The position numbers and the translations under genes are program-made. This document shows, piece after piece, positions 1 through 7,324 of a DNA stretch of 64,000 bases. The notes beneath the pieces were generated by a model that worked only from the letters and a program-made list of their open reading frames with translations, did no database searches and was not told where the DNA came from. How positions within the stretch are numbered: the first letter of the stretch is position 1; each line of letters opens with the position of its first letter. Source of the DNA: Botrimarina colliarenosi (GTDB lineage Bacteria > Planctomycetota > Planctomycetia > Pirellulales > Lacipirellulaceae). The stretch covers positions 1,183,590 through 1,247,589 of the forward strand of contig NZ_SJPR01000001.1 of assembly GCF_007859955.1 (NCBI RefSeq). The letters run 5' to 3'.

Positions 1-1251
1 CGCGATCATCGCCCGCCGCGCCTGCGTGACGGCGGCGTTGTACGGGCCGGCGGCCGAAACGATCGCGGCGAGGCGTTCGGCTTCACGCCCCATCCAGCCG
101 CCGGCCGGCTCGCGTTCGCGCCGGAAGAGCTGGCCGAGCGCCGCCCGCGCATTGACGAGGTCGCCGGCGACGATCGCTTGTTCGATGAGCGCCAGCCGGG
201 CGTCGATCGCCACCCGCCACAGGCCGCTCCGTTCGGTCATCGCGATGATCGGCGCGAGGGGGGGCTTGGGGGCGGTCGGGTCGGCGAGCGACAATTCGTG
301 GAGGGCGCGCGTCGCTTCGGCGAGCACGTCGTAGTCGTCGTAGGCGATGGCTGCCGAGATGGCTTGCTGCAACAGCCGGCCCGCGCCGGCGCCGTCTCCC
401 GACCCGGCGGCGAGACGGCCCTGCGCCAGCAGGGCGAGGCCCGACAGGCGGTGCTGCATCCGGCCCCCCAAGAGCGTCGCCTGCTGGAGGTGCGGCAGCG
501 CCTCGATGGCGTCGCCGGTCGCCCCCTTGGCGAGCCCCCACCAGAGTTCGGTCCACGCGGCGGTCCAATGCCCCCCCGGCCCGAGCCCGCCGCCGGCGAG
601 CCGGGTCGCCACCGCTTGGGTCCGGCGGTCGTAAGCGCCGAGCGGCCCGAGCAGGTCGCCGCGTCGGTAGAGCGCCCACGCGATCGTCCGCGACAGCTCT
701 TCGCAGTCGAGCTTCCAGTACTGCGCCTGTTGAACAACGCCCCCCTGGTTCTGCACGGCCGAGTTGTCGACTTGCCCGTACTGGTAGAGAAAGCTCCGCG
801 GAATGTCGGCGTAAACGACGCCACCGCCAGCTGCGGCCCAAGCGGGCATCCGCCGCGCGAGCGAGGCGTCCTCGCGCGGGGACTGCTGCCACTGCACGCG
901 CCGCATCCAGGTGGCTTGGTCCAAGAAGAGGTCGAGCGCCGCGTCGAACTGGGTCAACGACTCCGCCAGCCGCCCCTGTTGATAGAGCGCCTCGCCGAGG
1001 CCGGTCGCGAAGCAGATCGAATCGAGCCACCGCGAGTCGATCGTCTTGACCGCCGTCCGCAACTCGGACCGCATCGCCCGTTCGGCCCGGTTGAAGTCGG
1101 CCGAATGCAATTCGTCGAGCGCGCGGAAGTAGGTCTGTCCCGGGTACGAGCCGAACTGCGCCGAGGCGGCCGACGCGATCGTCAGCGTCACTAGCAGAGC
1201 CGCTAGCAGCGCCGCCGCGAGACGTGGGGCAAGGGAGTCGGCTCGGGGCAT
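1..1251 (-). CDS. Secreted TPR-like hypothetical protein (3' end outside window)
   Basis: The frame is open from an ATG at 1251 to the window edge, so at least 417 residues are encoded and the C-terminus is missing. The first ~31 residues form a signal peptide (hydrophobic LLAALLVTLTIASA, then ASAQ). The rest is helical and alanine/leucine rich, with TPR-like stretches such as GEALYQQGRLAESLTQFDAA and a later block of paired helices, but I cannot name a family. A likely role is a periplasmic scaffold or a secreted planctomycete-specific protein. Long open frames on the opposite strand here are GC-driven shadows; this frame is preferred because it begins with a clean signal peptide and stays open throughout. 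Confidence 0.8.
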   Translation of the reverse strand, partial: MPRADSLAPRLAAALLAALLVTLTIASAASAQFGSYPGQTYFRALDELHSADFNRAERAMRSELRTAVKTIDSRWLDSICFATGLGEALYQQGRLAESLTQFDAALDLFLDQATWMRRVQWQQSPREDASLARRMPAWAAAGGGVVYADIPRSFLYQYGQVDNSAVQNQGGVVQQAQYWKLDCEELSRTIAWALYRRGDLLGPLGAYDRRTQAVATRLAGGGLGPGGHWTAAWTELWWGLAKGATGDAIEALPHLQQATLLGGRMQHRLSGLALLAQGRLAAGSGDGAGAGRLLQQAISAAIAYDDYDVLAEATRALHELSLADPTAPKPPLAPIIAMTERSGLWRVAIDARLALIEQAIVAGDLVNARAALGQLFRREREPAGGWMGREAERLAAIVSAAGPYNAAVTQARRAMIA

Positions 1252-1477
1252 GGCGGGGTTGCTAGCGTGAGAAAGCGAGGCGGTAGGGCAAGCTTGCGCC
1301 CTCTCTCACCCTACCCCGCGGTGATCATTCCGTCGCGTTGAGGGTTTTTGTGAAAGTCTGCCGGTTGTGACGCCGATAGGGATTGTGACGGCCCGCAGCG
1401 CGGACGCCGTCGTACCGCACTCAACCTATCCAGCCGCGGCCGCCAAAGCTGGCGCGTCGCGCTCCGGAGAGATCGAA

Positions 1478-1720
1478 ATGGATCACGGCTCGCGTAAACT
1501 CGGCCTCTCGGCCTACGGACTGGTTGCCGCCCTTGTCGCCGCCGCTAGCCCGTGCCTGACGGGTTGCCAGTCGGACATCGCGGGGCAGACGCTGCCGAGC
1601 CCGTACTACATGACGGACGACGTGCAGTACTACGCCCCGGGCCCCGAGTTCAAGCTCGCCAACGAGGCGGCCGCGATGAAGGCCCAGAAGGAAGCCCGCA
1701 TCAGCCAAAAGCAGCCGTGA
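1478..1720 (+). CDS. Small lipoprotein, 80 aa
   Basis: The ATG at 1478 gives a short lipoprotein. A basic N-terminus (residues 1-8) and hydrophobic stretch lead to a lipobox, LTGC, whose Cys would be lipidated. The mature part is only about 50 residues, with a Tyr-rich segment (SPYYMTDDVQYYAPGPEF) and a charged helical tail rich in Ala and Lys. The frame can be extended upstream to 1367, but the added residues have no signal character and would bury the lipobox, so the inner start is chosen. The function is unknown; the gene stands alone and is followed by a strong hairpin at 1758. Confidence 0.7.
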   Translation: MDHGSRKLGLSAYGLVAALVAAASPCLTGCQSDIAGQTLPSPYYMTDDVQYYAPGPEFKLANEAAAMKAQKEARISQKQP

Positions 1721-1757
1721 CCACGGCGGCGGTTTGACTCGCGCGAATCGAACAAAA

Positions 1758-1795
1758 AACCCAGCCGCGACGGAGCGTTCCGTCGCGGCTGGGTT
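1758..1795. terminator. Bidirectional intrinsic terminator
   Basis: A perfect 17-bp stem with a GCGT loop lies between the lipoprotein gene (ending 1720) and the convergent PEP-CTERM gene (ending 1826). A run of six A on the left side gives a U-tract for transcripts coming from the minus strand. The right side is T-rich but interrupted. Confidence 0.85.
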
Positions 1796-1825
1796 GCGTT
1801 GTTACGACGTTGCGTGCGGCGGCGC

Positions 1826-2725
1826 TCAGCGCCGCAGACGCCGAGTCGCCATCGTCAGGGTGGCGCCGATCACGATCACCAAGCACGACGGCTCGGGGAC
1901 CTCAACCGCGAGCACCGAGTCGGCCGCGGCGGTCACCAAAAGGCCGTCCGCCGCACTCAGGCCGAGGCTGCTGAGCACGCCGGTCAGCGGGATGTCGGCC
2001 GTTGCCGAGTCACCGTAGATCGTGCCGTAAAGGACCAGCGCGTTGAGCAGCGTGCCACGGTTCTGCGCGTGGTAGATGTCGCCCGCGTAGTAGTTGAGCG
2101 GGAAGCCCGACTCCTCCCACGCGTCGCCCACGGGGGCGAGCCTGGCGATCTCTGAACCGACCACCGCGTTGATGTTGGCGGTCGACATCTGGTAGCCGTC
2201 GCGGAGCTCTTGCTGCATCTGCGCCGGACCGCCGGGGAACGTCGGGTTGGCGCCGGCGTAGTACGAGTGGCCGGGCCCGCGGGCCCAGGTCTCGTACATG
2301 ACCGGGACGACGTCGGCGCTCCGGTTCGCCACCGCCTGGTACATCGCGAGCGAATTCGACAGGTGCTGCGAAAGGTTGCCGATGTGGGTCGGCGCCGTCG
2401 AGAAGTCCTGCAGCACGACGAAGTCCCAGTCCTCCGCGGCGGGGATCGCGGTGTTGATCGCCGACGTGTTGTTCGCCAAGTGCCAAGCGAGCGACTGGCC
2501 GTTCGCTGAACGGTTGACGTTGCGGGGCGCCGGACGGCCCGCCGCCACCGCGATGTCGCTAATCACATCGGGGACCGAACGAGAACTGCCGCAGCAGGTC
2601 GCGTTCGTAAAGCTGTTGCCAAAGTAGATGATGTCGAAGGGGTCTTCGGCCCGCGCCGGCGACGCCGCCACAAGGGCGGCGATCGCTAAGGCGAGTCCGA
2701 AACCCCGACTCGGAAGTCGGAACAT
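1826..2725 (-). CDS. SGNH-type hydrolase-like protein with PEP-CTERM signal
   Basis: This 299-aa secreted protein has a signal peptide (residues 1-26). Just after it comes GNSFT, with the candidate nucleophile at Ser38, matching block I of SGNH/GDSL hydrolases. A DIYH motif near residues 216-219 would supply the Asp and His of the triad. The protein ends in a PEP-CTERM tail: VPEP, a hydrophobic segment, then RRLRR, used for exosortase sorting. The start at 2725 is preferred over an upstream one because the signal peptide begins there and GGAG lies 8 nt before it. It starts 46 nt after the stop of the next PEP-CTERM gene and is probably co-transcribed with it. The substrate is unknown; an esterase acting on polysaccharide is plausible. 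Confidence 0.78.
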   Translation of the reverse strand: MFRLPSRGFGLALAIAALVAASPARAEDPFDIIYFGNSFTNATCCGSSRSVPDVISDIAVAAGRPAPRNVNRSANGQSLAWHLANNTSAINTAIPAAEDWDFVVLQDFSTAPTHIGNLSQHLSNSLAMYQAVANRSADVVPVMYETWARGPGHSYYAGANPTFPGGPAQMQQELRDGYQMSTANINAVVGSEIARLAPVGDAWEESGFPLNYYAGDIYHAQNRGTLLNALVLYGTIYGDSATADIPLTGVLSSLGLSAADGLLVTAAADSVLAVEVPEPSCLVIVIGATLTMATRRLRR

Positions 2726-2771
2726 GAGTGCTTCTCCGTTGTCGGCGTTGTGAGCCAGGGAAGGAATAAGC

Positions 2772-3473
2772 TCAACGACGACGGAACAGGAGACCTCCCA
2801 TCGCAACCCCTGCGATCAGCAGCGACGCCGGCTCGGGGACCGACTCCGAGATCACCATCGCGCCAAGGTAGTAGAACTTACTGCCGTTATCGTTGTTGGG
2901 GCCGGCGGACACGTCGATCGAAACAGCGCCCGCTCCGTTCGGCTGGATACCGGAGACAACAACCAGGTCGCTCACGTTGCCCGACGCATTCAGGAAAGCG
3001 GTCCCCGAGTTGGCGCCGCTGACGTCGTACATAGTCTCCCGATTGTCGGTGACGCCCGTCCTCGAGCCAAAGAACGTGAAGTCATAGGTCAGCGACGGGT
3101 TTAGGCCGGTCAGCGTGACCGTGCCAAGCGACGCGTCGGGGTTACTGCTGAACGGGCCGGTGTGCCCGAACACGTTGTCACGGGTGGCCGTCGCTTCGAG
3201 CAACGCACCGGCGGCGCCGGCGGGAGCGGTCTGCCCTGCCGTGTTCGATCCCGGGAAGAACCCGCTGAGCGAGATGCCGATGCCGGTGTTCGCGCCATCC
3301 GAGTCGATTGCGTCGGCGATGCTGAGCGTCGCCGGTGGATTGACGAGGATGTTGTTGTAGTTGCCAGCCGTTGGCTGCGAGCTGTCCCCGAAATCGAAGA
3401 GCACATTCGCGGCGACGGCGCACTGCGCCAGAGACAAGCCCAAGACGAGGGCGGACGAAACGATCCACTTCAT
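2772..3473 (-). CDS. PEP-CTERM exported protein, paralogue A
   Basis: A 233-aa secreted protein. A signal peptide (about residues 1-21) is followed by a beta-rich domain beginning LFDFG and containing TAGNYNN, FFGSRTGVTDN and a Tyr-containing patch near the end. It closes with a VPEP motif, a membrane-spanning stretch and FRRR. The fold and function are not recognised. The protein shares motifs in the same order with the product at 3828-4523 (FDFG, QTAGN, GVTDNR, TMY, SGANS), so the two are paralogues. The start at 3473 is used because AAGG precedes it and a start 3 codons upstream adds nothing. It probably heads a two-gene transcript with the SGNH gene. Confidence 0.78.
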   Translation of the reverse strand: MKWIVSSALVLGLSLAQCAVAANVLFDFGDSSQPTAGNYNNILVNPPATLSIADAIDSDGANTGIGISLSGFFPGSNTAGQTAPAGAAGALLEATATRDNVFGHTGPFSSNPDASLGTVTLTGLNPSLTYDFTFFGSRTGVTDNRETMYDVSGANSGTAFLNASGNVSDLVVVSGIQPNGAGAVSIDVSAGPNNDNGSKFYYLGAMVISESVPEPASLLIAGVAMGGLLFRRR

Positions 3474-3827
3474 GAGACACACCTTTCTTGAGGAGAAACA
3501 AGGATGCAGACGAATCAGCTCTCCAACCTGGGAGCCGCCCGCTGAGAAAAGAAAAGGGATTAGAGAGTAGGCGCCGTCGTCACCACTTCGCCTTAAGGCG
3601 TCGTGAAGAGTTCAAGCACTTTCATTCGGCAGACTAGCCACCCCCTCCTGGCGATGCAATGGGTTGGCGGGCCCGCAATAGGACCTCGTCGCAAAGCGGA
3701 ACAGTAGTCGATTTACCACCAACGACCGCCACTCTCAAATCACCGACAAACGAGTGCGAAGTAGCCGTTACCGTGACGCAAACGGCGCCCCTTCACGCTG
3801 TGCGACAAGACTTGCTTTCCGGCCGCA
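3474..3827. other. Intergenic region upstream of PEP-CTERM paralogue A
   Basis: This 354-nt stretch lies between two minus-strand genes. It holds the leader of paralogue A, a 12-bp perfect palindrome (CGCCTTAAGGCG, 3589-3600) and the LacI-like 14-mer at 3611-3624. No credible ORF or RNA gene was seen. Confidence 0.6.
3611..3624 (-). promoter_or_regulatory. LacI-family operator-like site
   Basis: Read on the minus strand the site is TGAAAGTGCTTGAA, matching 12 of 14 positions of the LacI/GalR-type consensus TGAAANCGNTTNCA. It lies about 138 nt upstream of the start of paralogue A. A perfect match to the same consensus precedes paralogue B. Confidence 0.45.
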
Positions 3828-4523
3828 TTAGGCACCTCGGCGTCTCGGAAACGTCAGCGCCGTCGCGGCTAGGGCCAGCATCACGGACGACGGCTCGGGG
3901 ACAGCGTCCACCTGCATCAGGTTGATGTAGTAGAACTCGTTACCGTTGTCGTTGCCCGGCCCCGCCTCGACGCCCACAAAGATGTCGCCGTTGGCATCGG
4001 GGAAGACGCCGCCCAGATGCAAGACCTCGGTGTTATTGTTCGACGTCACCGCAACGCCGTTGAGGCTGTTGGCGCCCGAGGCCGTGTACATTGTATCGCG
4101 GTTGTCGGTGACGCCGTTCCGCGCGGAGAAGAACGTGAAGTTGTAGGCCGTTGCGGGGTTGAGGCCCGAGAGGCGCACCTCGCCGTACGGGTTGTCGTCG
4201 GCGCCGGCGAACGGGCCGGAGTGGCCGAAGAAGTAGTCGTCGGTCGCATCGACCGGGTACCCCGCAGCGTCGCCAGCCGGGGCCTCCGAGCCAATCTGCG
4301 AGGGCTCACCCGTCTGGAAGAACGTGTCGGTGATCGAGAGCGTCACGCCGGGCAGAATGGTGCCGTCGGCGTCAAAAACGGCGAACAGGTCGGTCGTCGC
4401 GGGGACGATGTTGTTCCAGTTCCCAGCGGTCTGACGCGCCGTGTTTCCAAAGTCGAACAACATTGTCTCGGCGCTGGCGGGCGCTGCTAAGAGCGCGCAG
4501 CAGAGAGCGGCATAGCGGCTCAT
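3828..4523 (-). CDS. PEP-CTERM exported protein, paralogue B
   Basis: A 231-aa secreted protein with a short signal peptide (MSRYAALCCALLAAPASA). The domain contains LFDFGNTARQTAGN, FFSARNGVTDNRDTMY and FYYINL, parallel to paralogue A at 2772-3473. The C-terminus is VPEP, a hydrophobic helix and PRRRGA, a slightly unusual end for a PEP-CTERM tail because two small residues follow the basic cluster. The ATG at 4523 has GGAG 8 nt upstream and begins the signal peptide; an upstream start would add 36 residues without one. Function unknown; probably cell-surface or extracellular. Confidence 0.78.
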   Translation of the reverse strand: MSRYAALCCALLAAPASAETMLFDFGNTARQTAGNWNNIVPATTDLFAVFDADGTILPGVTLSITDTFFQTGEPSQIGSEAPAGDAAGYPVDATDDYFFGHSGPFAGADDNPYGEVRLSGLNPATAYNFTFFSARNGVTDNRDTMYTASGANSLNGVAVTSNNNTEVLHLGGVFPDANGDIFVGVEAGPGNDNGNEFYYINLMQVDAVPEPSSVMLALAATALTFPRRRGA

Positions 4524-4631
4524 TGGATCAACTCCTCGGTGAAAAGGTCCCTCGAGGACGCTGAACAAGTGTTCCGCAACGACCTTTTGGGCATGACAAG
4601 CGTCGTCATGTTTAACCGAGTCCGACCCCAA

Positions 4632-4645
4632 TGCAAGCGCTTTCA
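4632..4645 (-). promoter_or_regulatory. LacI-family operator-like site (perfect consensus)
   Basis: Read on the minus strand the site is TGAAAGCGCTTGCA, a perfect match to TGAAANCGNTTNCA with a palindromic AAGCGCTT core. It lies about 109 nt upstream of paralogue B. No LacI-family gene is in the window, so any regulator would be encoded elsewhere. Confidence 0.5.
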
Positions 4646-4754
4646 GTTCTTCTTTACGCGGATCGGCGAGATATGAGCGCGATTTTATGACCTCGGCCTA
4701 AGCGGAGGCTGCGCCACTCGCGGCCTGCTAGTGCGGGGAATGTTTCCCGGGGGC

Positions 4755-5867
4755 CTAGGAGGCCGGGCGTAGCCGATTGGCCAGCCGCCTGGCTGCCTGC
4801 AACGCCCGCGGCCGCCACGCGCCCGCGGCGATGTGGGTCAGTCGGCTGCTCTTCTGGACGATGGTCCGCAGCCGCGCCTTGTAGGCCTCGCCGCCAACGC
4901 CCAGATCGAAGCTGCGGTCGCCGCGGTTCAGGCTGTCTTCGATCACCCTGCCTAAGAGCACCGTGCCCGCGCCGGCGGCGAAGTGCGGGTCGTAGCCGGT
5001 CCGCAAGCCGAGCACCGCTCCGTTGCAGTGGTAGGCGTAGTAGTAGGCGGCCGGCTTGTCGTCGAGGTACAGGACGCTCATGTCGAGCATGCCGAGCCGG
5101 GCGGCTTGCGAGTGGGCGTCGACCAGCATCTCGGCGACGGCGCCGTGGCACAACGTGTTCCCGCTGCGCGAGACCGCTTGCCAACTCTGTTCGGCGATCT
5201 GCAAACATTGGCCGTAGAGGTCCCACCGCGGATCTCCCTCGCCGTTGCGGAGCGCCTCGGGCCGGTGGCGGACGAACGTGACTCGATGCTTCCCGGCGAG
5301 GCGCCGGCGTTGACGGCGGATCTCGTGGCGGGCCTTCGTCGTCCGCGACGCCAGGTACGCCTCCCAGTTAGCGAAGCGATCGAGCTCGATGACGGAAGTC
5401 GATTGGTCGTCTTCGACGACGGCGTGCAAGCCGGCCAATCGCATGGCGTGCTCGGTGCGGCCCCGGTCGGTGGTGTCGTGCGCTGTCCAGCGGGGCAGGA
5501 ACACGTCCCAGGTGCGTGGCGTCCGGGCCAGGTGCTTCATCGCCATGGCGAGCGTCGCGGTCTGGCTGGCGCCAATCGGTCCGAACCACGGCCCCCAATT
5601 GTCGAGCGGATAGGTCAAGACCCGCACCGGGCCGAGCTTCGACGGCTCGGTCTGTTCCACTAGCGGCAGAATGCCGATCGGCCGGCCCCCGGAGCGGACC
5701 ACCAGAACCCGCAGCCGTTTCCCCTCGCCGCAGTGCTTCCAGTAGGTTTCGAGCCACTCGAAGGTTTGGAAGTAAGAGGCTCGCGGCGTCGCGGCGTGCA
5801 GCGCAGTCCACGCTAGGTGGTAGCTGCGGAGCGAATCGAGGTCATTGAGCTCGACGACGTCAGCCAT
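4755..5867 (-). CDS. GNAT-type acetyltransferase (CelD/BcsL, FemAB-like)
   Basis: The 370-aa product resembles the double-GNAT family (Acetyltransf_6) linked to cell-envelope and exopolysaccharide modification. Recognisable parts are an N-terminal half with YFQTFEWLETYWKH and LPLVEQ, and a C-terminal GNAT core with AAYYYAYHCNG, LRTGYDP, GTVLLGRVIEDSL and FDLGVGGEAYKARL. No signal peptide or membrane segment is seen, so it is cytoplasmic. The ATG at 5867 is chosen because the family start (MADVVELNDLDSL) lies there; the frame extends upstream through low-quality sequence. There is no clear Shine-Dalgarno site. It is divergent from the gene starting at 6112. The substrate cannot be told. Confidence 0.75.
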   Translation of the reverse strand: MADVVELNDLDSLRSYHLAWTALHAATPRASYFQTFEWLETYWKHCGEGKRLRVLVVRSGGRPIGILPLVEQTEPSKLGPVRVLTYPLDNWGPWFGPIGASQTATLAMAMKHLARTPRTWDVFLPRWTAHDTTDRGRTEHAMRLAGLHAVVEDDQSTSVIELDRFANWEAYLASRTTKARHEIRRQRRRLAGKHRVTFVRHRPEALRNGEGDPRWDLYGQCLQIAEQSWQAVSRSGNTLCHGAVAEMLVDAHSQAARLGMLDMSVLYLDDKPAAYYYAYHCNGAVLGLRTGYDPHFAAGAGTVLLGRVIEDSLNRGDRSFDLGVGGEAYKARLRTIVQKSSRLTHIAAGAWRPRALQAARRLANRLRPAS

Positions 5868-6111
5868 AGGATGCGTCCGGTTGAAGAAGAGGCGACAGGA
5901 CCCCCGCCCGTCGTGCCACCTCCAGTTGCAACCGGGGCGCCAGAGCCGTGGCGGACCACCGCGGCGTCCCATCGAGATGCGTTCGCGGCGGCAAAACCGT
6001 CCCAGCTGTCGCCGCCGCACCCCCGCGGCGTTTCGTCCGGGCGACACGTTGCGTCTCGGCAACCCCAGCCGCCTGATCGACGAGGCGACGCCGCCACTTA
6101 CAATCAACCCC

Positions 6112-7230
6112 ATGATGCACACCGACCTCATTGAGCGACTCCACGCGACCCCCTGGCGGGGCGTCCTCGCCATCACGGGCGGCGGCAGCGGCGCTATCGA
6201 AAGGCTCCTCACGGTCCCCGGGGCGTCGGCGACGGTCCTTGAAGCAGTGGTCCCCTACTGCCAAACGGCGCTGGCGGACTGGCTAGACGAGACCCCTGCC
6301 CGCGCCTGCGATGAACGGACCGCCCGCCAGATGGCGATGTGTGGGTTCGAACGCGCCCGGCGGCTCGCCCCAGACGCCGATCCGCGGACGCTTTTCGGAG
6401 TCGGCTGCACGGCGAGCCTTGCCAGCAGCCGCCCAAAGCGGGGCGATCACCGCGCGCATATCGCTGTGCAAACGGCGGGACGGACGCTCCTCGTCACGCT
6501 CCAGTTTGAGAAGGGCCGCCGCTCGCGCGCTGACGAGGAGGGGGCGACCGCTCACACGGTGGTCGCCACCCTCGCCCAGATCGCGGGCGTGCATCAACTC
6601 GATCTCACAAAGACGCCGCCAGGCATTGAGGCGAGTGTCGAGGACGTCGCCGCCCCTGCCGAGTGGGTTGAACTGCTGCTCGGCGAGCGCGACGTGGTGA
6701 CGCTCCACCACGCCCCGGCGCCGCGGGGCGTGGCGGTCTGTCTGTTCCCCGGCTCGTTCAACCCGCCGCACGCCGGGCACGCCGCGATCGCCCGCCACGC
6801 CGCCGAGCGGACCGGCCGGCCGGTGGTGCTTGAGCTCTCGATCACCAACGTCGATAAGGCGCCGCTCGACTACATCGAGCTGACACGGCGCACGCACGCG
6901 CTCGCCGGCCAGCCGCTGTGGCTGACCCAGACGCCGACATTCGCCCAGAAGGCGGAGCTCGCCCCCGGCGCGGTGTTCGCTGTTGGCGCCGACACCATCG
7001 AACGGATCGGGCAGGGGCGCTACTACGCCGACGACGCGGCCCGCGACGCGGCGCTGCAATCACTCGCCGAGCGGGGCTGCCGCTTCCTCGTCTTCGGACG
7101 AATGGCGGACGACCAGTTCGCCGGGCTCGACCACCTAGCGTTGCCACCCGCCTTGCGAGCGCTTTGTGACGGCGTGCCCGAAACCGACTTCCGCGTCGAC
7201 GTCAGCTCGTCAGAGATAAGGTCGTCGTAG
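6112..7230 (+). CDS. CinA-like / nucleotidylyltransferase fusion protein
   Basis: The 372-aa product has two parts. Residues ~1-165 resemble the CinA C-terminal (NMN amidase-like) domain: TGGGSGAIERLL, VPGAS near residue 45, then GVGCTASLAS and RPKRGDHRAH. Residues ~208-372 are a NadD-type nucleotidylyltransferase with GSFNPPHAGH as the nucleotide-binding HxGH motif and SSSEIR at the very end, the family's ISSTxIR motif. From memory, plant nucleotidylyltransferase-superfamily proteins share the same order of motifs. A role in NAD(P) or pyridine-nucleotide repair or synthesis is inferred. The usual helix after ISSTxIR is missing, and the stop codon is the first three bases of the palindrome at 7228-7320. 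A further ATG at 6115 is an equal start candidate. Confidence 0.8.
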   Translation: MMHTDLIERLHATPWRGVLAITGGGSGAIERLLTVPGASATVLEAVVPYCQTALADWLDETPARACDERTARQMAMCGFERARRLAPDADPRTLFGVGCTASLASSRPKRGDHRAHIAVQTAGRTLLVTLQFEKGRRSRADEEGATAHTVVATLAQIAGVHQLDLTKTPPGIEASVEDVAAPAEWVELLLGERDVVTLHHAPAPRGVAVCLFPGSFNPPHAGHAAIARHAAERTGRPVVLELSITNVDKAPLDYIELTRRTHALAGQPLWLTQTPTFAQKAELAPGAVFAVGADTIERIGQGRYYADDAARDAALQSLAERGCRFLVFGRMADDQFAGLDHLALPPALRALCDGVPETDFRVDVSSSEIRSS

Positions 7231-7320
7231 GCCGGGACCAGCGAAGCGCAGGCCCGACAAGCCATCGGGTTGAGTCTCTCTCGGGGTCTGCCGGGCCTGC
7301 GCTTCGCTTGTCCCGGCCTA
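7228..7320. repeat. Palindromic repeat between convergent genes
   Basis: Two 29-bp arms (7228-7256 and 7292-7320) are inverted copies with one mismatch, separated by 35 nt. The left arm begins with the TAG stop of the upstream gene. It could act as a bidirectional terminator and looks like a dispersed REP-type element. Confidence 0.85.
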
Positions 7321-7324
7321 CCGG

